DNA of 64,000 bases from Lewinella sp. LCG006 (GTDB lineage Bacteria > Bacteroidota > Bacteroidia > Chitinophagales > Saprospiraceae): assembly GCF_040784935.1 (NCBI RefSeq), contig NZ_CP160680.1, positions 3,442,501 to 3,506,500 on the forward strand, given 5' to 3'. Below the pieces are notes generated by a model, which saw nothing but the letters and a program-made list of their open reading frames with translations, searched no databases and was not told where the DNA came from. The position numbers and the translations under genes are program-made. Within the stretch, counting starts at the first letter, position 1. Each line of letters starts with the position of its first letter. Of this stretch, positions 43,817 through 52,575 are shown piece by piece.

Positions 43817-44806
43817 TTGGAATACAGATACAATCCCGACCTCCCCATCGTACGCCCCGACTGGCCAGGCAATCCCTATAAAGATGGGGCTTTTCAATAC
43901 TTGGAAGATCCTTTCTACCCCGAGTTCAAGACCGTTTTTCGGATGCTCCTGACGCCTAACCCACAGCGCAAGGAGAAAAAGGCCGACCAGTGGCGACCAA
44001 CCATCATGCCAAGCACCGATTGGATCGCTGACAAAGAGCGGGATTTTCTGGTGTGGCTGGGCCATGCCTGTTTTGTGATCCAACTGGGAGGTATCCGCTA
44101 CATCACGGACCCAGTACTGAATGGAATGCCGCTGGTGCCGCGCTTGGTGCATCCGCCATTTCCGACCACCAAGATTACGGGCGTGGATTATATCCTGATT
44201 TCGCACGATCACCGCGATCATTGTGACCAAAAATCACTTCAGCAGCTGTTACAAGTGAATCCCAAGGCGAAAATCTTTACCTCCCTCGGCATGGATCGTA
44301 CCATCAGTAAATGGATAGGGAATACTCCCGTACAAATGGCGGGCTGGTACCAACAGTTCAAAAGTCCCGATCACGAACCGCAATTGACGTTTTTGCCTAC
44401 TCGCCATTGGAGTCGCCGCGGCTTGTTTGATTTTAACCAGGTCCTTTGGGGCGCATTTCTCTTTGAGTACCAGGGTAAGCGGCACTACTTCGGGGGCGAC
44501 AGTGCCTACCACTGGCCTTTTGCCGATACTGGCAAGCACTTCCCTGATATTGATATTGCCATGCTCGGCATTGGTGCCTACGCCCCCGACTACATGATGC
44601 AGGGCGCTCACATGAATCCCGAAGAAGCAGTACAAGCCTGGCAGGACATTGGCGCCAAACGCCTACTACCTATGCACTATGGCACCTACGACCTGAGCAA
44701 CGAACCCGCCAGCGAGCCCTACCGCCGTGTACAAAAGGCGATGGCCGAACGCGAGCGCAGCCATGATTTGATTTTACCGGGGGTGAATGAGGTAGTGTAT
44801 TTGTAA
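43817..44806 (+). CDS. Metallo-beta-lactamase-fold hydrolase, NAPE-PLD/UlaG-like
   Basis: A 329-residue enzyme. Metal motif HDHRDH in ILISHDHRDHCD (about 132-143), an upstream LVWLGHACFVIQLGGIRYITDPVL, THRHW-like TRHWSRRGLFD (about 195-205) and FGGDSAYHW, GAHMNPEEAV and LLPMHYGTYDLSNEP toward the end. This order matches the NAPE-PLD-like/RomA branch, which cleaves phosphodiester or lactone bonds; the substrate is not known. No ATG precedes the conserved start, so TTG at 43817 is the likely start. It is convergent with the oxygenase gene, three bases apart. Confidence 0.88.
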   Translation: MEYRYNPDLPIVRPDWPGNPYKDGAFQYLEDPFYPEFKTVFRMLLTPNPQRKEKKADQWRPTIMPSTDWIADKERDFLVWLGHACFVIQLGGIRYITDPVLNGMPLVPRLVHPPFPTTKITGVDYILISHDHRDHCDQKSLQQLLQVNPKAKIFTSLGMDRTISKWIGNTPVQMAGWYQQFKSPDHEPQLTFLPTRHWSRRGLFDFNQVLWGAFLFEYQGKRHYFGGDSAYHWPFADTGKHFPDIDIAMLGIGAYAPDYMMQGAHMNPEEAVQAWQDIGAKRLLPMHYGTYDLSNEPASEPYRRVQKAMAERERSHDLILPGVNEVVYL

Positions 44807-44809
44807 AAG

Positions 44810-45436
44810 CTACTTCTTAACCTTCAACCACCCCGCAATGCTGATCCGCGGCCGATTGGGCGCAGCGTGTACCTCGTGCTCCGTTTCATCGCTTTTGAAG
44901 AAAACCAGGCGACCGCCCATGGGGTAGACACTCAGGGGGTTGTCGCCGATGTAGAGACTCAGTGAGCCACCATCTTCTGGTTGCCAATTTTCATTGAGAT
45001 AGAGTACCATGGAAAATCGACGACCCCGGTCGGATTTAAATTGGTCAAGGTGGCGCTTGTAAAAGCTGTTGGGTTCGTAGTAGGCGTAGTGGAATTCGTA
45101 TTCATTGATGCCGGTGTAGCAGGTGGCGTTGAGATAGGCGATGAAGCGCTCTATTTTTGCAACAAATAAAGCTTCTAGCGGGTTGTTGGAATTTTCGTTG
45201 ATCCAGTAAATGACATCACCCCGGATTTCAGCGTTTTTTTTGTAGTCGAAATTCCTGCCCACGCCAGCGGGGTACATGAGTCCTGCCTGGTGATAAGCCA
45301 GCAGGTTTTCGCGTAAGCCACTAATTTCTTCCGGGGTGAAAAAATCATCACACACCCCGTATTCGTTATTGATAAGTGCTTCAATCAACAGCTCAAATTG
45401 CTGTTCTTCGGCTGCTAATCGTGCTTCGTTGACCAT
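44810..45436 (-). CDS. 2OG-Fe(II) oxygenase (prolyl 4-hydroxylase-like)
   Basis: A 208-residue soluble oxygenase with a double-stranded beta-helix core. Iron ligands are H129 and D131 in YKRHLDQF and H187 in TEHEVH; R197 in NRPRISIAGW fits the 2-oxoglutarate anchor. The Y-E-P-N-S-F-Y-K-R-H segment and GGSLSLY, GGRLVFFKSDE motifs follow the P4Hc family. It would hydroxylate a protein or small molecule using oxygen and 2-oxoglutarate. An A/T-rich hairpin sits directly upstream of its ATG. It is convergent with the MBL-fold gene. Confidence 0.9.
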   Translation of the reverse strand: MVNEARLAAEEQQFELLIEALINNEYGVCDDFFTPEEISGLRENLLAYHQAGLMYPAGVGRNFDYKKNAEIRGDVIYWINENSNNPLEALFVAKIERFIAYLNATCYTGINEYEFHYAYYEPNSFYKRHLDQFKSDRGRRFSMVLYLNENWQPEDGGSLSLYIGDNPLSVYPMGGRLVFFKSDETEHEVHAAPNRPRISIAGWLKVKK

Positions 45437-45465
45437 GCTTTTTTTGTTTTAGCACAAAAAAAAGC
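45437..45465 (-). promoter_or_regulatory. Hairpin directly upstream of oxygenase start codon
   Basis: GCTTTTTTTGT (45437-45447) pairs with ACAAAAAAAAGC (45454-45465), one extra A in the second arm. It abuts the ATG of the minus-strand gene, where an RNA hairpin could limit ribosome access. The rest of the 45466-45675 gap shows nothing. Confidence 0.3.
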
Positions 45466-45675
45466 CACCAACCCAGACAGGTTGATAACTCGCGTAATTA
45501 ATCGGAGATGGACGCCCCGGTTTATTGGGCAAACGTCACTCAAAAATACCGAGCAAAGATACACGCTTTTGCAATGAGATGCAGCATGGTTTTTGCGATC
45601 TTGGTAGCCACTTAAATTATTGGAACTTTTTCGTCCATTGAAGTATTTGTGAAAGCGTCAGTAATACCCCCCCCT

Positions 45676-46061
45676 ATGTCGACCACCATACCCCCACGCC
45701 TTTGGATTGTTCATCGCCCGGAGACCCATCACGCGCTAATCATTAGGCGCGGACCAGGAAAAGTAACCGGCTTTTTTGGCTGGGATCGGCGTACCAATGA
45801 GGTGACGGTAGGGCAATGGATGAAGAGTAAAGTGTACCCTTTTCGGGCAGATATTTCTCCGAAAGGAACTTACGTGATCTACTTTTCGTTGAATGGACAC
45901 TGGAACTCAGAGACGAAAGGCGCTTATACAGTAGCCAGCTGTTCTGGACCAAGGCTGGACAATTGTTTACGGCACGTTTCAAACAGCACCAAGTTTCCGC
46001 ACCCGTGTTGGTGCACGATTTTAATGAATACGAATTTGAGGCCTTAGCAGCGCCGTATTAA
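45676..46061 (+). pseudogene. Small conserved-type gene with apparent frameshift
   Basis: The first part from the ATG at 45676 reads WIVHRPETHHALIIRRGPGK, FFGWDRRTNEVTVGQWM, YPFRADISPKGTYVIYF and GHWNSETKGAYTVAS, good coding sequence. That frame then turns Cys- and Pro-rich and stops at 46047. From about 45937 the next frame instead reads QLFWTKAGQLFTARFKQHQV, VLVHDFNEYEFEALAAPY and stops at 46061, ten bases before arfB. One indel near 45935-45945 explains both. It may be a sequencing error, a pseudogene, or less likely a programmed shift. I recognise no named family. Confidence 0.55.
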
Positions 46062-46070
46062 AGAAATACC

Positions 46071-46472
46071 ATGAATACCGAACTCCTCCTTCACGAAGTT
46101 ACCTACAAGGCCACGCGCAGCAGCGGCCCCGGCGGGCAGCACGTCAACAAGACGAGCACCCGGGTGGAACTGTATTGGAACCTGGAGGAGTCGCAAGCGG
46201 TGAATGAAACCGAACGAGCCCTGCTCCGTACGGCCCTCGAAAACCGCATCAATCGTGAAGGTCAGCTCATCCTCAGTGCCAGTCGTACCCGTAGCCAGTT
46301 GAAAAATAAGCGGGAGGTAACGGATAAATTCATTAAATTGCTTGAGCGGAAGGTGCAGCCTCCTATCATTCGCAAGAAAACCCGTACGCCAGCGAGCGTG
46401 AAACGGAAGCGGCTGAAAGACAAGCGATTTGCTTCTGAGAAAAAAGCAAATCGGCAGCGGCCGGAGTTTTAA
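46071..46472 (+). CDS. arfB: Alternative ribosome-rescue factor ArfB (YaeJ family)
   Basis: A 133-residue release-factor-like hydrolase. The catalytic GGQ motif is at residues 21-23 in SSGPGGQHVNKTSTRVE, and there is no codon-recognition domain. The C-terminal tail (about 95-133) is rich in Lys and Arg (KKTRTPASVKRKRLKDKRF), the part that enters the empty mRNA channel of stalled ribosomes. ArfB frees peptides from ribosomes that lack a stop codon. Length matches the family. It begins 10 bases after the frameshifted gene, suggesting cotranscription. Confidence 0.93.
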   Translation: MNTELLLHEVTYKATRSSGPGGQHVNKTSTRVELYWNLEESQAVNETERALLRTALENRINREGQLILSASRTRSQLKNKREVTDKFIKLLERKVQPPIIRKKTRTPASVKRKRLKDKRFASEKKANRQRPEF

Positions 46473-46510
46473 AGGGGGGGAGAGGTTTTTAACATTAAAA
46501 TGAGCAGGTT

Positions 46511-46864
46511 ATGAAGAACCAGAAAAATCGAATCTTCTTGTTTTCGTTGTTGTTAACAGCGATGATGGTACAAGCTTGTATCGCTACCCAAAAAGCTGCC
46601 GTGGAGCCAATGGTTTCTTATCAAACTGACTTGCTACCTATTATGCAAGCAAGTTGTACGCCCTGTCATTTTCCAGAGAATGGGCGAAAAAAAATGCTGG
46701 ATACTTATGAGGCTACTAAAGAGAACATTGACGACATTATCAGTCGAGTAGAACTGCCTGTAGACGACGAAAAATTTATGCCCTTTAAAAGCAAACGAGC
46801 ACCACTTACTGTTGCTGAAATTAACCTTTTTAAAACTTGGGTGGCACAAGGGATGGCGGAATAG
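46511..46864 (+). CDS. c-type heme lipoprotein
   Basis: A 117-residue lipoprotein. Lipobox VQAC (Cys 23), a linker, then one heme-binding motif CTPCH (49-53) and a later FMPF whose Met (about 98) may be the second iron ligand. The closing helix reads LTVAEINLFKTWVAQGMAE, typical of small cytochrome-c-like or planctomycete-type heme domains. It should act in electron transfer on the periplasmic face. It follows arfB by 38 bases; no partner oxidase gene is nearby. Confidence 0.85.
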   Translation: MKNQKNRIFLFSLLLTAMMVQACIATQKAAVEPMVSYQTDLLPIMQASCTPCHFPENGRKKMLDTYEATKENIDDIISRVELPVDDEKFMPFKSKRAPLTVAEINLFKTWVAQGMAE

Positions 46865-46929
46865 AAGGCTAGAGGAATATGCGGCGATTGCATTGCCACC
46901 CTAATTCTCCAATCTAAAAGATGGGTTGA

Positions 46930-47541
46930 TTACCGCCTAATCACCTTAAACCCAATACCCCTCCCTTGCCCCTGAAAAATCGCCAGATTGATCCACGCCA
47001 AGGCAAACTGTTCCAGGAGCTCTACCTTGGAACGGTCACCAAAATCGTAGCAGTTTTCGAACCCGGCGTCTTTCGCTAATTGTACTGCTGTAGCCTTGGC
47101 GCTGCTGCTGTCACCGGCCATGAACATGTCTAGTTTTTGGTCGCCGTACGAAGGATTTTGCATGTTCTCAAAACCCGTGGAGTTGAAACATTTGACGACT
47201 TCAGCTTCCGTCAAGGCCTCAAATGCGTGGAAAGCGGTGGGGTAGTTTTCAGGTTTGGTGCGTACAGCATTGGTAGCGTCAATCAGTACTTTGTCATTCA
47301 AGTCGCCAAAAATAGCCGCCTGTTTTTCCGCAAACTGTGGTGGTGAAGCGACCAAAACGACCTCTGCCGCAGCAATGGCCGCTGGGATAGGGTGTACGGA
47401 AGTACGGGCGTTTTCGAGCAATTCTTTCCCCTTGAAATCAGTGGTATCACGAACACCAAGGAAGATGGTGTGCCCAGCCTTGGACCACTGGCTGGCCAAT
47501 GCACCACCCACATTGCCAGTGCCGATAATCGCTATTTTCAT
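46930..47541 (-). CDS. NADPH/F420-type oxidoreductase (FNO-like Rossmann protein)
   Basis: A 203-residue dinucleotide-binding protein. The N-terminus KIAIIGTGNVGGALASQWSKAGHTIFLGVRD contains the GxGxxG loop (7-12) and the V-R-D sequence usual in F420:NADPH oxidoreductase-like and NAD-binding-domain 2 proteins; VKCFNSTGFENM is also typical. Most bacterial members use NADP without F420. The reaction is unknown. It is divergent from an HxlR regulator, with two palindromic sites between them, so it is probably the target of that regulator. Confidence 0.85.
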   Translation of the reverse strand: MKIAIIGTGNVGGALASQWSKAGHTIFLGVRDTTDFKGKELLENARTSVHPIPAAIAAAEVVLVASPPQFAEKQAAIFGDLNDKVLIDATNAVRTKPENYPTAFHAFEALTEAEVVKCFNSTGFENMQNPSYGDQKLDMFMAGDSSSAKATAVQLAKDAGFENCYDFGDRSKVELLEQFALAWINLAIFQGQGRGIGFKVIRR

Positions 47542-47604
47542 TTTCTTTTGCTGTTTTAATATTATTCTTTTGCAAACCTAGGTTCTATACCTATCTTTCA
47601 AAAG

Positions 47605-47661
47605 ATACTAATTAATAAGTATGTTACTCTCTTTTAGAAAGTATACTGATTATCAAATACT
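47605..47661. promoter_or_regulatory. Two candidate HxlR operator sites
   Basis: ATACTAATTAATAAGTAT (47605-47622) is an almost perfect 18-bp palindrome. A second related site, ATACTGATTA followed by TCAAATACT, runs from 47643 to 47661 and ends six bases before the HxlR ATG. Both lie between the divergent oxidoreductase and regulator genes, the usual place for HxlR binding sites. Confidence 0.55.
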
Positions 47662-47667
47662 TAACCG

Positions 47668-48024
47668 ATGCCGGATTTTTTATACCAGGGTAAAATCTAT
47701 TACAATCCTGTAGAATTTGCCATGGATAGGGTAGGAGGTACCTGGAAGATGCCGATCCTTTGGCGGCTAAAAGACCAGATATACCGCTATGGGGAACTCA
47801 AAAAGTCACTAGCTCATATCTCTGATAAGATGCTCACATCCCAGCTACGCGAACTAGAGGCAGATGGCTTTGTCCATCGCAAGGTATATCCTGTCATTCC
47901 CCCAAAGGTAGAATACAGTATTACGGAAAAGGGCAAACTTGTTATCCCCGTCTTGGAAACCATTAGAAATTTTGGCATTCAATTGATGGCAGAGAATGGG
48001 ATCGATACGGAATATTACGAGTAG
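47668..48024 (+). CDS. HxlR-family transcriptional regulator
   Basis: A 118-residue winged-helix regulator. The HxlR pattern is clear: FAMDRVGGTWKMPILWRLKDQIYRYGELKKSLAHISDKMLTSQLRELEADGFVHRKVYPVIPPKVEYSITEKGKLVIPVLETIRNF in outline (shown here in family order, residues 16-105). No conserved thiol-sensing Cys is visible, so it is unlikely to act by the redox switch known from some relatives. It probably controls itself and the divergent oxidoreductase through the palindromes between them. Confidence 0.9.
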   Translation: MPDFLYQGKIYYNPVEFAMDRVGGTWKMPILWRLKDQIYRYGELKKSLAHISDKMLTSQLRELEADGFVHRKVYPVIPPKVEYSITEKGKLVIPVLETIRNFGIQLMAENGIDTEYYE

Positions 48025-48145
48025 TTTCACCAGCAGAGAGGGCACTGCGTAGTCCAAATTTGATTCGTATTTTCTACGACTAAGGAACTGAAGTCGGTGT
48101 TACGGAATGCTCCGATTTTTTCAATCTTCGGCAAACAAGACAAAA

Positions 48146-49567
48146 TCAGCTTTTAGCCAAGGTAGACGGGCACACAAAAGCCGTCAGCGGCAAATCAGCA
48201 GCGCCAAAATCGGAAAAGTTGGCCTGAACATTTACGAGTTCTTGAAATCCACGAGCTTTTAAGATAGATGCTGCCACCGTAGAACGGTAACCACTACGAC
48301 AATGCAGATGGTAGGGCTGATCGCGCTGAATTTCGTGCATGTGTGCATTGATGAAATCCAGTGGGAAGTTTTGACTGTTTTCCAGTTGTTCGGCTTCCCA
48401 TTCGGAGGGCTTTCGTACATCCAGGACGTTCAACCCAGGTTGCTCCTTGAAGCGTTTGGCAAAGGTTTTTAGGTTGATTGTTTCAATGGTATCGACCTCT
48501 TTACCTGCGGCGATCCAGGCGGGAATGCCACCTCGGAGATAACCAAGCGCATTGTCGTACCCTACCCGCGCGAGGCGCGTGACGGTCTCTTCCTCACGGC
48601 CTTCGGGTGCAACGATCAGGATGGGTTGTTTCAGATCGCTGACCAGGGCGCCTACCCAAGGTGCAAAGCTTCCATCAAGACCAATGAAAATGGCATTAGG
48701 GACAAACCCTTTGACGAATTTTTCCTTGCTGCGCACATCCAGGATGAGTGCACCATGTTCGTTAGCAGCAGCTTCAAAAGCCGATGGCGATAAGGCTTGG
48801 GCGCCTCGCTGCATCACTTGGTCTATAGCATCATAACCAGTTTTGTTGAGCTTGGCATTTTTTGCAAAATACTGGGGCGGAGGCAACAAACCATCGGTAA
48901 CTTCTTTGATGAACTCCTCTCTGCTCATATCCGCTCGTAAAGCGTAGTTGGTTTGCTTTTGTTCGCCGAGGGTACTCCAGGTTTCCGTACTCATGTTTTT
49001 TCCACAAGCAGATCCGGCTCCGTGTGCAGGATAGACGATGACTTCATCGGGGAGGGGCATAATCTTGTTGCGTAAGCTGTCAAACAACCATCCAGCGAGG
49101 TCTTCCTGCGTAATACTCCCTTTTTTCTGCGCCAAATCCGGACGACCAACATCACCGATGAAGAGCGTGTCTCCCGTGAATATAGCGTGTTCTTTTCCAT
49201 TTTCGTCGAGTAAGAGATAGGTTGTACTTTCTGGCGTATGGCCTGGGGTGTGTAGTACGCGAATGGTCAGCTTGCCTACCTGAAATTCCTCACCGTCTTT
49301 GGCCAGGTGTTTTTCGTATTTGGTGGCTGCTTCCGGGCCGTAGACGATGGTCGCCCCTGTTTTCTGCGCCAAATCAAGGTGACCGGAGACAAAGTCGGCG
49401 TGGAAGTGTGTCTCCAGGATATATTTTATCTTGGCACCACGTTCCTCAGCCCGTTGCAGATAGGGCTTCGTTTCCCGTAAAGGGTCAATCACAGCAGCTT
49501 CTCCTTCACTTTCGATATAGTAAGCACCTTGTGCCAGGCAGCCGGTGTAGATTTGTTCGATATACAT
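48146..49567 (-). CDS. MBL-fold/rhodanese fusion, persulfide-dioxygenase-like
   Basis: A 473-residue cytosolic protein starting at the ATG at 49567 (MYIEQIYTGCLAQGAYYIES); the frame opens further upstream without likeness to relatives. The metallo-beta-lactamase domain (about 1-230) has the iron-site motif THFHADFVSGH and HTPGHTPES, FTGDTLFIGDVGRPDL, as in ETHE1-type persulfide dioxygenases. Two rhodanese domains follow (about 255-355 and 375-470). The second has an active-site Cys in HCRSGYRST; in the first the Cys position reads IVAPEGREE, so it is probably inactive. The fusion should oxidise or transfer sulfane sulfur. Confidence 0.9.
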   Translation of the reverse strand: MYIEQIYTGCLAQGAYYIESEGEAAVIDPLRETKPYLQRAEERGAKIKYILETHFHADFVSGHLDLAQKTGATIVYGPEAATKYEKHLAKDGEEFQVGKLTIRVLHTPGHTPESTTYLLLDENGKEHAIFTGDTLFIGDVGRPDLAQKKGSITQEDLAGWLFDSLRNKIMPLPDEVIVYPAHGAGSACGKNMSTETWSTLGEQKQTNYALRADMSREEFIKEVTDGLLPPPQYFAKNAKLNKTGYDAIDQVMQRGAQALSPSAFEAAANEHGALILDVRSKEKFVKGFVPNAIFIGLDGSFAPWVGALVSDLKQPILIVAPEGREEETVTRLARVGYDNALGYLRGGIPAWIAAGKEVDTIETINLKTFAKRFKEQPGLNVLDVRKPSEWEAEQLENSQNFPLDFINAHMHEIQRDQPYHLHCRSGYRSTVAASILKARGFQELVNVQANFSDFGAADLPLTAFVCPSTLAKS

Positions 49568-49654
49568 AGCCTTAGTAATTTGACGGAAATAAATGGAGTT
49601 GTCTCTTGATTTTCTTCCTTTGACAAAACGCGTCACCTTCACAGAAAGTTGGCT

Positions 49655-51100
49655 TTATTCCAATTCCACTTCCCGATAAGGTACTTTAGGGAGTTGAAAG
49701 TATTGCAAAGGTAAGTCTTCGTTTTTGATGAAAAAAGGCGCAAAGGGTACATTCAGGTAAAGATCGGGTTCGTCGAAATGCCCTTCCAAATCGCCACGCT
49801 TGTCTGCTAGGTAGATACTGCGGCTAGCACTTGGGCCTTCGAGGGAGGAAAGCAGTAAGGTCTCACAGCTCATTGCCCAACCAATCCATAGTTTTTCGTA
49901 GTTGAAATTATCCAGATAAGCCACTGCTTTTGGGTGTTCGGGGCTGGTGTGCTGCGACAGGGCATTTTCGAGATAAGTTAGTCGATGCTGAAAAAAGACT
50001 TTGCTATCATTGATTCTGGCCAAACTGAAGATCAACAGGAAGGCTACTGTCAGGGTCATCCACCATTGACGTTGCTGCCCCCAGTGGAAGGCTAGCGGAA
50101 GTGCCCAGATGACGCCTAAATGCACCAGGTAGCCATCGAGCATGATGAGTATTTTTGAGCTCAGATAAGCGTGCATCACAATGATGATACCAAGCAGAAC
50201 CAGAAAGCTCAGACTAAGATAGAGTGCCGTGAAAAAACGCTTGCTAACAACAAGCAAAACGAGGCTCAGCAGAAAAACAATAAAAGGAAAGGCGTATTGA
50301 CTATCAAAATAAGAAGAGATGACCTCAGCAATATAGTAGTCGTTGTAGTTCTCCAGGACCTTCCAGGCTTCAGCCAAACGATCTGCACGATCTGCCTCGT
50401 AAGCATTTCGTTCCACGAAAACAAAGGAGAAAAGTAAAAGCACCCCCGTGTAAAGACTGATGATCCAAAATCGAAGGTTTTTCCACTCCTTTTGGAAGAT
50501 TAGCACAAACCCTAAGCAAATGATTGTAGTAATGGTAATGAAAGGGTGAGCGGTGTGCAATAAGCTGGCGATTCCAATGCCAATAAGCACGTCTAGCCAT
50601 GCGCTTAAATTGCTAAACTTATCCTTGGGCTTGGTCAGCCAACCCATCAGTAAAGCCAGGTAGACAATAGAAAGCACAACTTCGCCAACTGGCCCATAAA
50701 ATTTGTAGCGCATACATAATCCCAACGAGAGGGCTAGAAACAGCCCGGCCTGTGGGTTCTTAAAAAGATACACAAGGATATTGTAAGCCGCGTAGTAAAA
50801 CAAAATAAAGCCAGCAGAATAGGCCATCAAAACGGCTTTCAACGACCAGCCAAGTTGGATACCCAATAATGGGAACAATTGAGGAAGATAACTGATGGAG
50901 CGATGATGCCCGGTGAAAAAATCTTCATGAACAATAACTTTAAAGGCATAGTATGCACTGTCCATCGCCAACATCCGCTCTTGGTAAAACAGCAGACTCA
51001 TGAGCAACATCACACCAAAGAATAGATGCCCCATCAAATGCCAGGGCCACTCCGTCGATTTTTTTTGCTTAAAAGGGAGTAAAAAAGATAGGTTACGCAT
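49655..51100 (-). CDS. Polytopic membrane protein, unknown
   Basis: A 481-residue inner-membrane protein with roughly ten hydrophobic segments, and a soluble C-terminal tail of about 90 residues. The ATG at 51100 is preferred over a TTG nine codons upstream. An early M-D-S-A-Y-Y-A-F segment and the first outer loop (HEDFFTGHHRSISYLPQLFP) recall GT-C-type glycosyltransferases, but no catalytic motif is certain. No neighbouring operon partner points to a role. Confidence 0.65.
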   Translation of the reverse strand: MRNLSFLLPFKQKKSTEWPWHLMGHLFFGVMLLMSLLFYQERMLAMDSAYYAFKVIVHEDFFTGHHRSISYLPQLFPLLGIQLGWSLKAVLMAYSAGFILFYYAAYNILVYLFKNPQAGLFLALSLGLCMRYKFYGPVGEVVLSIVYLALLMGWLTKPKDKFSNLSAWLDVLIGIGIASLLHTAHPFITITTIICLGFVLIFQKEWKNLRFWIISLYTGVLLLFSFVFVERNAYEADRADRLAEAWKVLENYNDYYIAEVISSYFDSQYAFPFIVFLLSLVLLVVSKRFFTALYLSLSFLVLLGIIIVMHAYLSSKILIMLDGYLVHLGVIWALPLAFHWGQQRQWWMTLTVAFLLIFSLARINDSKVFFQHRLTYLENALSQHTSPEHPKAVAYLDNFNYEKLWIGWAMSCETLLLSSLEGPSASRSIYLADKRGDLEGHFDEPDLYLNVPFAPFFIKNEDLPLQYFQLPKVPYREVELE

Positions 51101-51198
51101 TGAATTTTGTCGTGAATCTGGACGCAAAGTTAATTTTAATTAACTTTTCTACCTCCTCCTTTAACGAGACGGTAAATACTAGTGATTTAACTTACAAT

Positions 51199-51206
51199 TA
51201 TCTTTG
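51199..51206 (+). promoter_or_regulatory. Candidate -7 box for the gene at 51244
   Basis: TATCTTTG matches the Bacteroidota TAnnTTTG consensus and lies 37 bases before the ATG. No convincing -33 box is seen. Confidence 0.35.
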
Positions 51207-51243
51207 CCCTGAAATTTTTAACTGCTTAAAACCATAACCAACC

Positions 51244-51690
51244 ATGAAGAAACTATTTCTCTTAATCGCTATTGCAGCTTTGTTTACTATCGACCTTAGC
51301 GCTCAGACCCAGTACAAGATCGTAACGGTGGTCGAATCCATTGTGCCAGCAGGGCTCGGGCGTTCTAGAATCATTGAAGAAACCAATGGCGCAGACGCAG
51401 GAGCAGCAACTACTTCTCGTACCGAAGGCACCGATAGCAATATGGATAATGTGCGCCGCAGGGACCTGAAAGTAGATAATTTTGAAGAAACCAAGCTGCT
51501 GAATTTCTTCAGCCTGGGAGGGATCAATTTTCAGAACATTGCCTCTAACGATGCTTTGATTACCGACAAACTGAATACCCTGACGGCAGAAGGATGGGAG
51601 CTGGCTTTTGTGACCAGTGGTGTAGAAAGTTCAGCTGGTGGCGATGATGGCGAAGGTATTTTTATTACCCGCTTTGTGTTTAAAAAGTAG
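51244..51690 (+). CDS. Secreted protein of unknown function
   Basis: A 148-residue protein with a signal peptide (1-20, ending DLSAQ). The mature part starts with TQYKIVTVVESIVPAGLGRSRIIE and ends with GWELAFVTSGVESS and IFITRFVFKK, a pattern shared by small secreted Bacteroidota proteins that I cannot place in a family. LNTLTAEGWELAFV resembles DUF4177-like segments (a short alpha-beta unit with a conserved E-G-W-E). It is monocistronic, with its own candidate promoter and a strong terminator. Confidence 0.75.
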   Translation: MKKLFLLIAIAALFTIDLSAQTQYKIVTVVESIVPAGLGRSRIIEETNGADAGAATTSRTEGTDSNMDNVRRRDLKVDNFEETKLLNFFSLGGINFQNIASNDALITDKLNTLTAEGWELAFVTSGVESSAGGDDGEGIFITRFVFKK

Positions 51691-51756
51691 AGGGATTTCT
51701 GGCAGTTGGCATACCTATGGCAAAGTCCAGCAAAGTCTTTTTAAAGCGGAAAGCAA

Positions 51757-51791
51757 AAGTAGGAAATCGAAGGTAATTCGATTTCCTACTT
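51757..51791 (+). terminator. Strong hairpin, terminator of the gene at 51244
   Basis: AAGTAGGAAATCGAA (51757-51771) pairs perfectly over 15 bp with TTCGATTTCCTACTT (51777-51791), loop 5, followed by CTATTTTA. It lies 66 bases after the stop codon. Confidence 0.75.
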
Positions 51792-51883
51792 CTATTTTAG
51801 TAGAGAACTGATTCCTAAGTTTGCGATCCCTCTACCTTCTACTTCAAGGGCTCGAAGTAGCCCAGGTCTTTCTGCCAATTTTG

Positions 51884-52102
51884 CTAAGCAGCCTTGGTGT
51901 GTGGCTGAATATTCGAACGCTTAGCAGCTTTTGTTGCTTCTGCTTTGGGCTTAACTCCCAATCCTAGCATTACGGATAAGAAAATAGGTAAACCCAATGC
52001 TGCTAGCCAGTACTGACCGATAAAAACACCTAAAATAATAACGGCCATCATGAGGAAGAAACGCAGGATGATCGTAGAAACACTGATGCTAAAGAATTCC
52101 AT
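51884..52102 (-). CDS. Small membrane protein, unknown
   Basis: A 72-residue protein with two adjoining hydrophobic helices (about 8-28 and 31-48) and a basic tail rich in Ala, Lys and Thr. I recognise no family. The ATG, the hydrophobic pattern and the positively charged end look like a real small inner-membrane protein, but there is no neighbour to support it. Confidence 0.5.
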   Translation of the reverse strand: MEFFSISVSTIILRFFLMMAVIILGVFIGQYWLAALGLPIFLSVMLGLGVKPKAEATKAAKRSNIQPHTKAA

Positions 52103-52575
52103 GGTATTGTGATTTATAGGTTACTTATTGCGTTGGTACAAATTTAGCGCAGCAGCACAAGCCCTTTTCTGATCTTCGTCAGTGCTGATGAGTGATTTTT
52201 GTCATTTACACCTACCCTTTTTATTTTTCTACCATTTCCTTCCTGATTTTCACTATTTTAACCGAAATTTGTTACTCAAAGGAAGGATGAAAAGTGAATT
52301 TTTTGTTTTTCGATCCTTTCATAATTGTCTAAACTCAGCTTAGACCATCCATTTGCCAAACCGATTTGATCCCATGAACTACACGCAAAACGTCCATCCC
52401 GATGGTGCCCTCCTTTGTGGCGCCTGTCATTTTCAGGTACGTCTTTTCCATCTGATTTCTAGCAATGATATTGCTTAACGCTGGCCCTTCTGGTGCTGAT
52501 GGTAAGCCTGATACTGAAAAGAAAGCCGATTTCCTTTCTATTGTAAACCCGAAAATTGACCCAAAAAGCTGCTCT
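52103..52575. other. Leader region of the giant adhesin gene, no gene seen
   Basis: 473 bases between divergent genes. Bases 52190-52320 are T-rich in pyrimidine runs. A frame open from 52465 joins the adhesin frame but lacks a signal peptide before 52576, so I treat it as leader. Nothing else is recognised. Confidence 0.4.
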
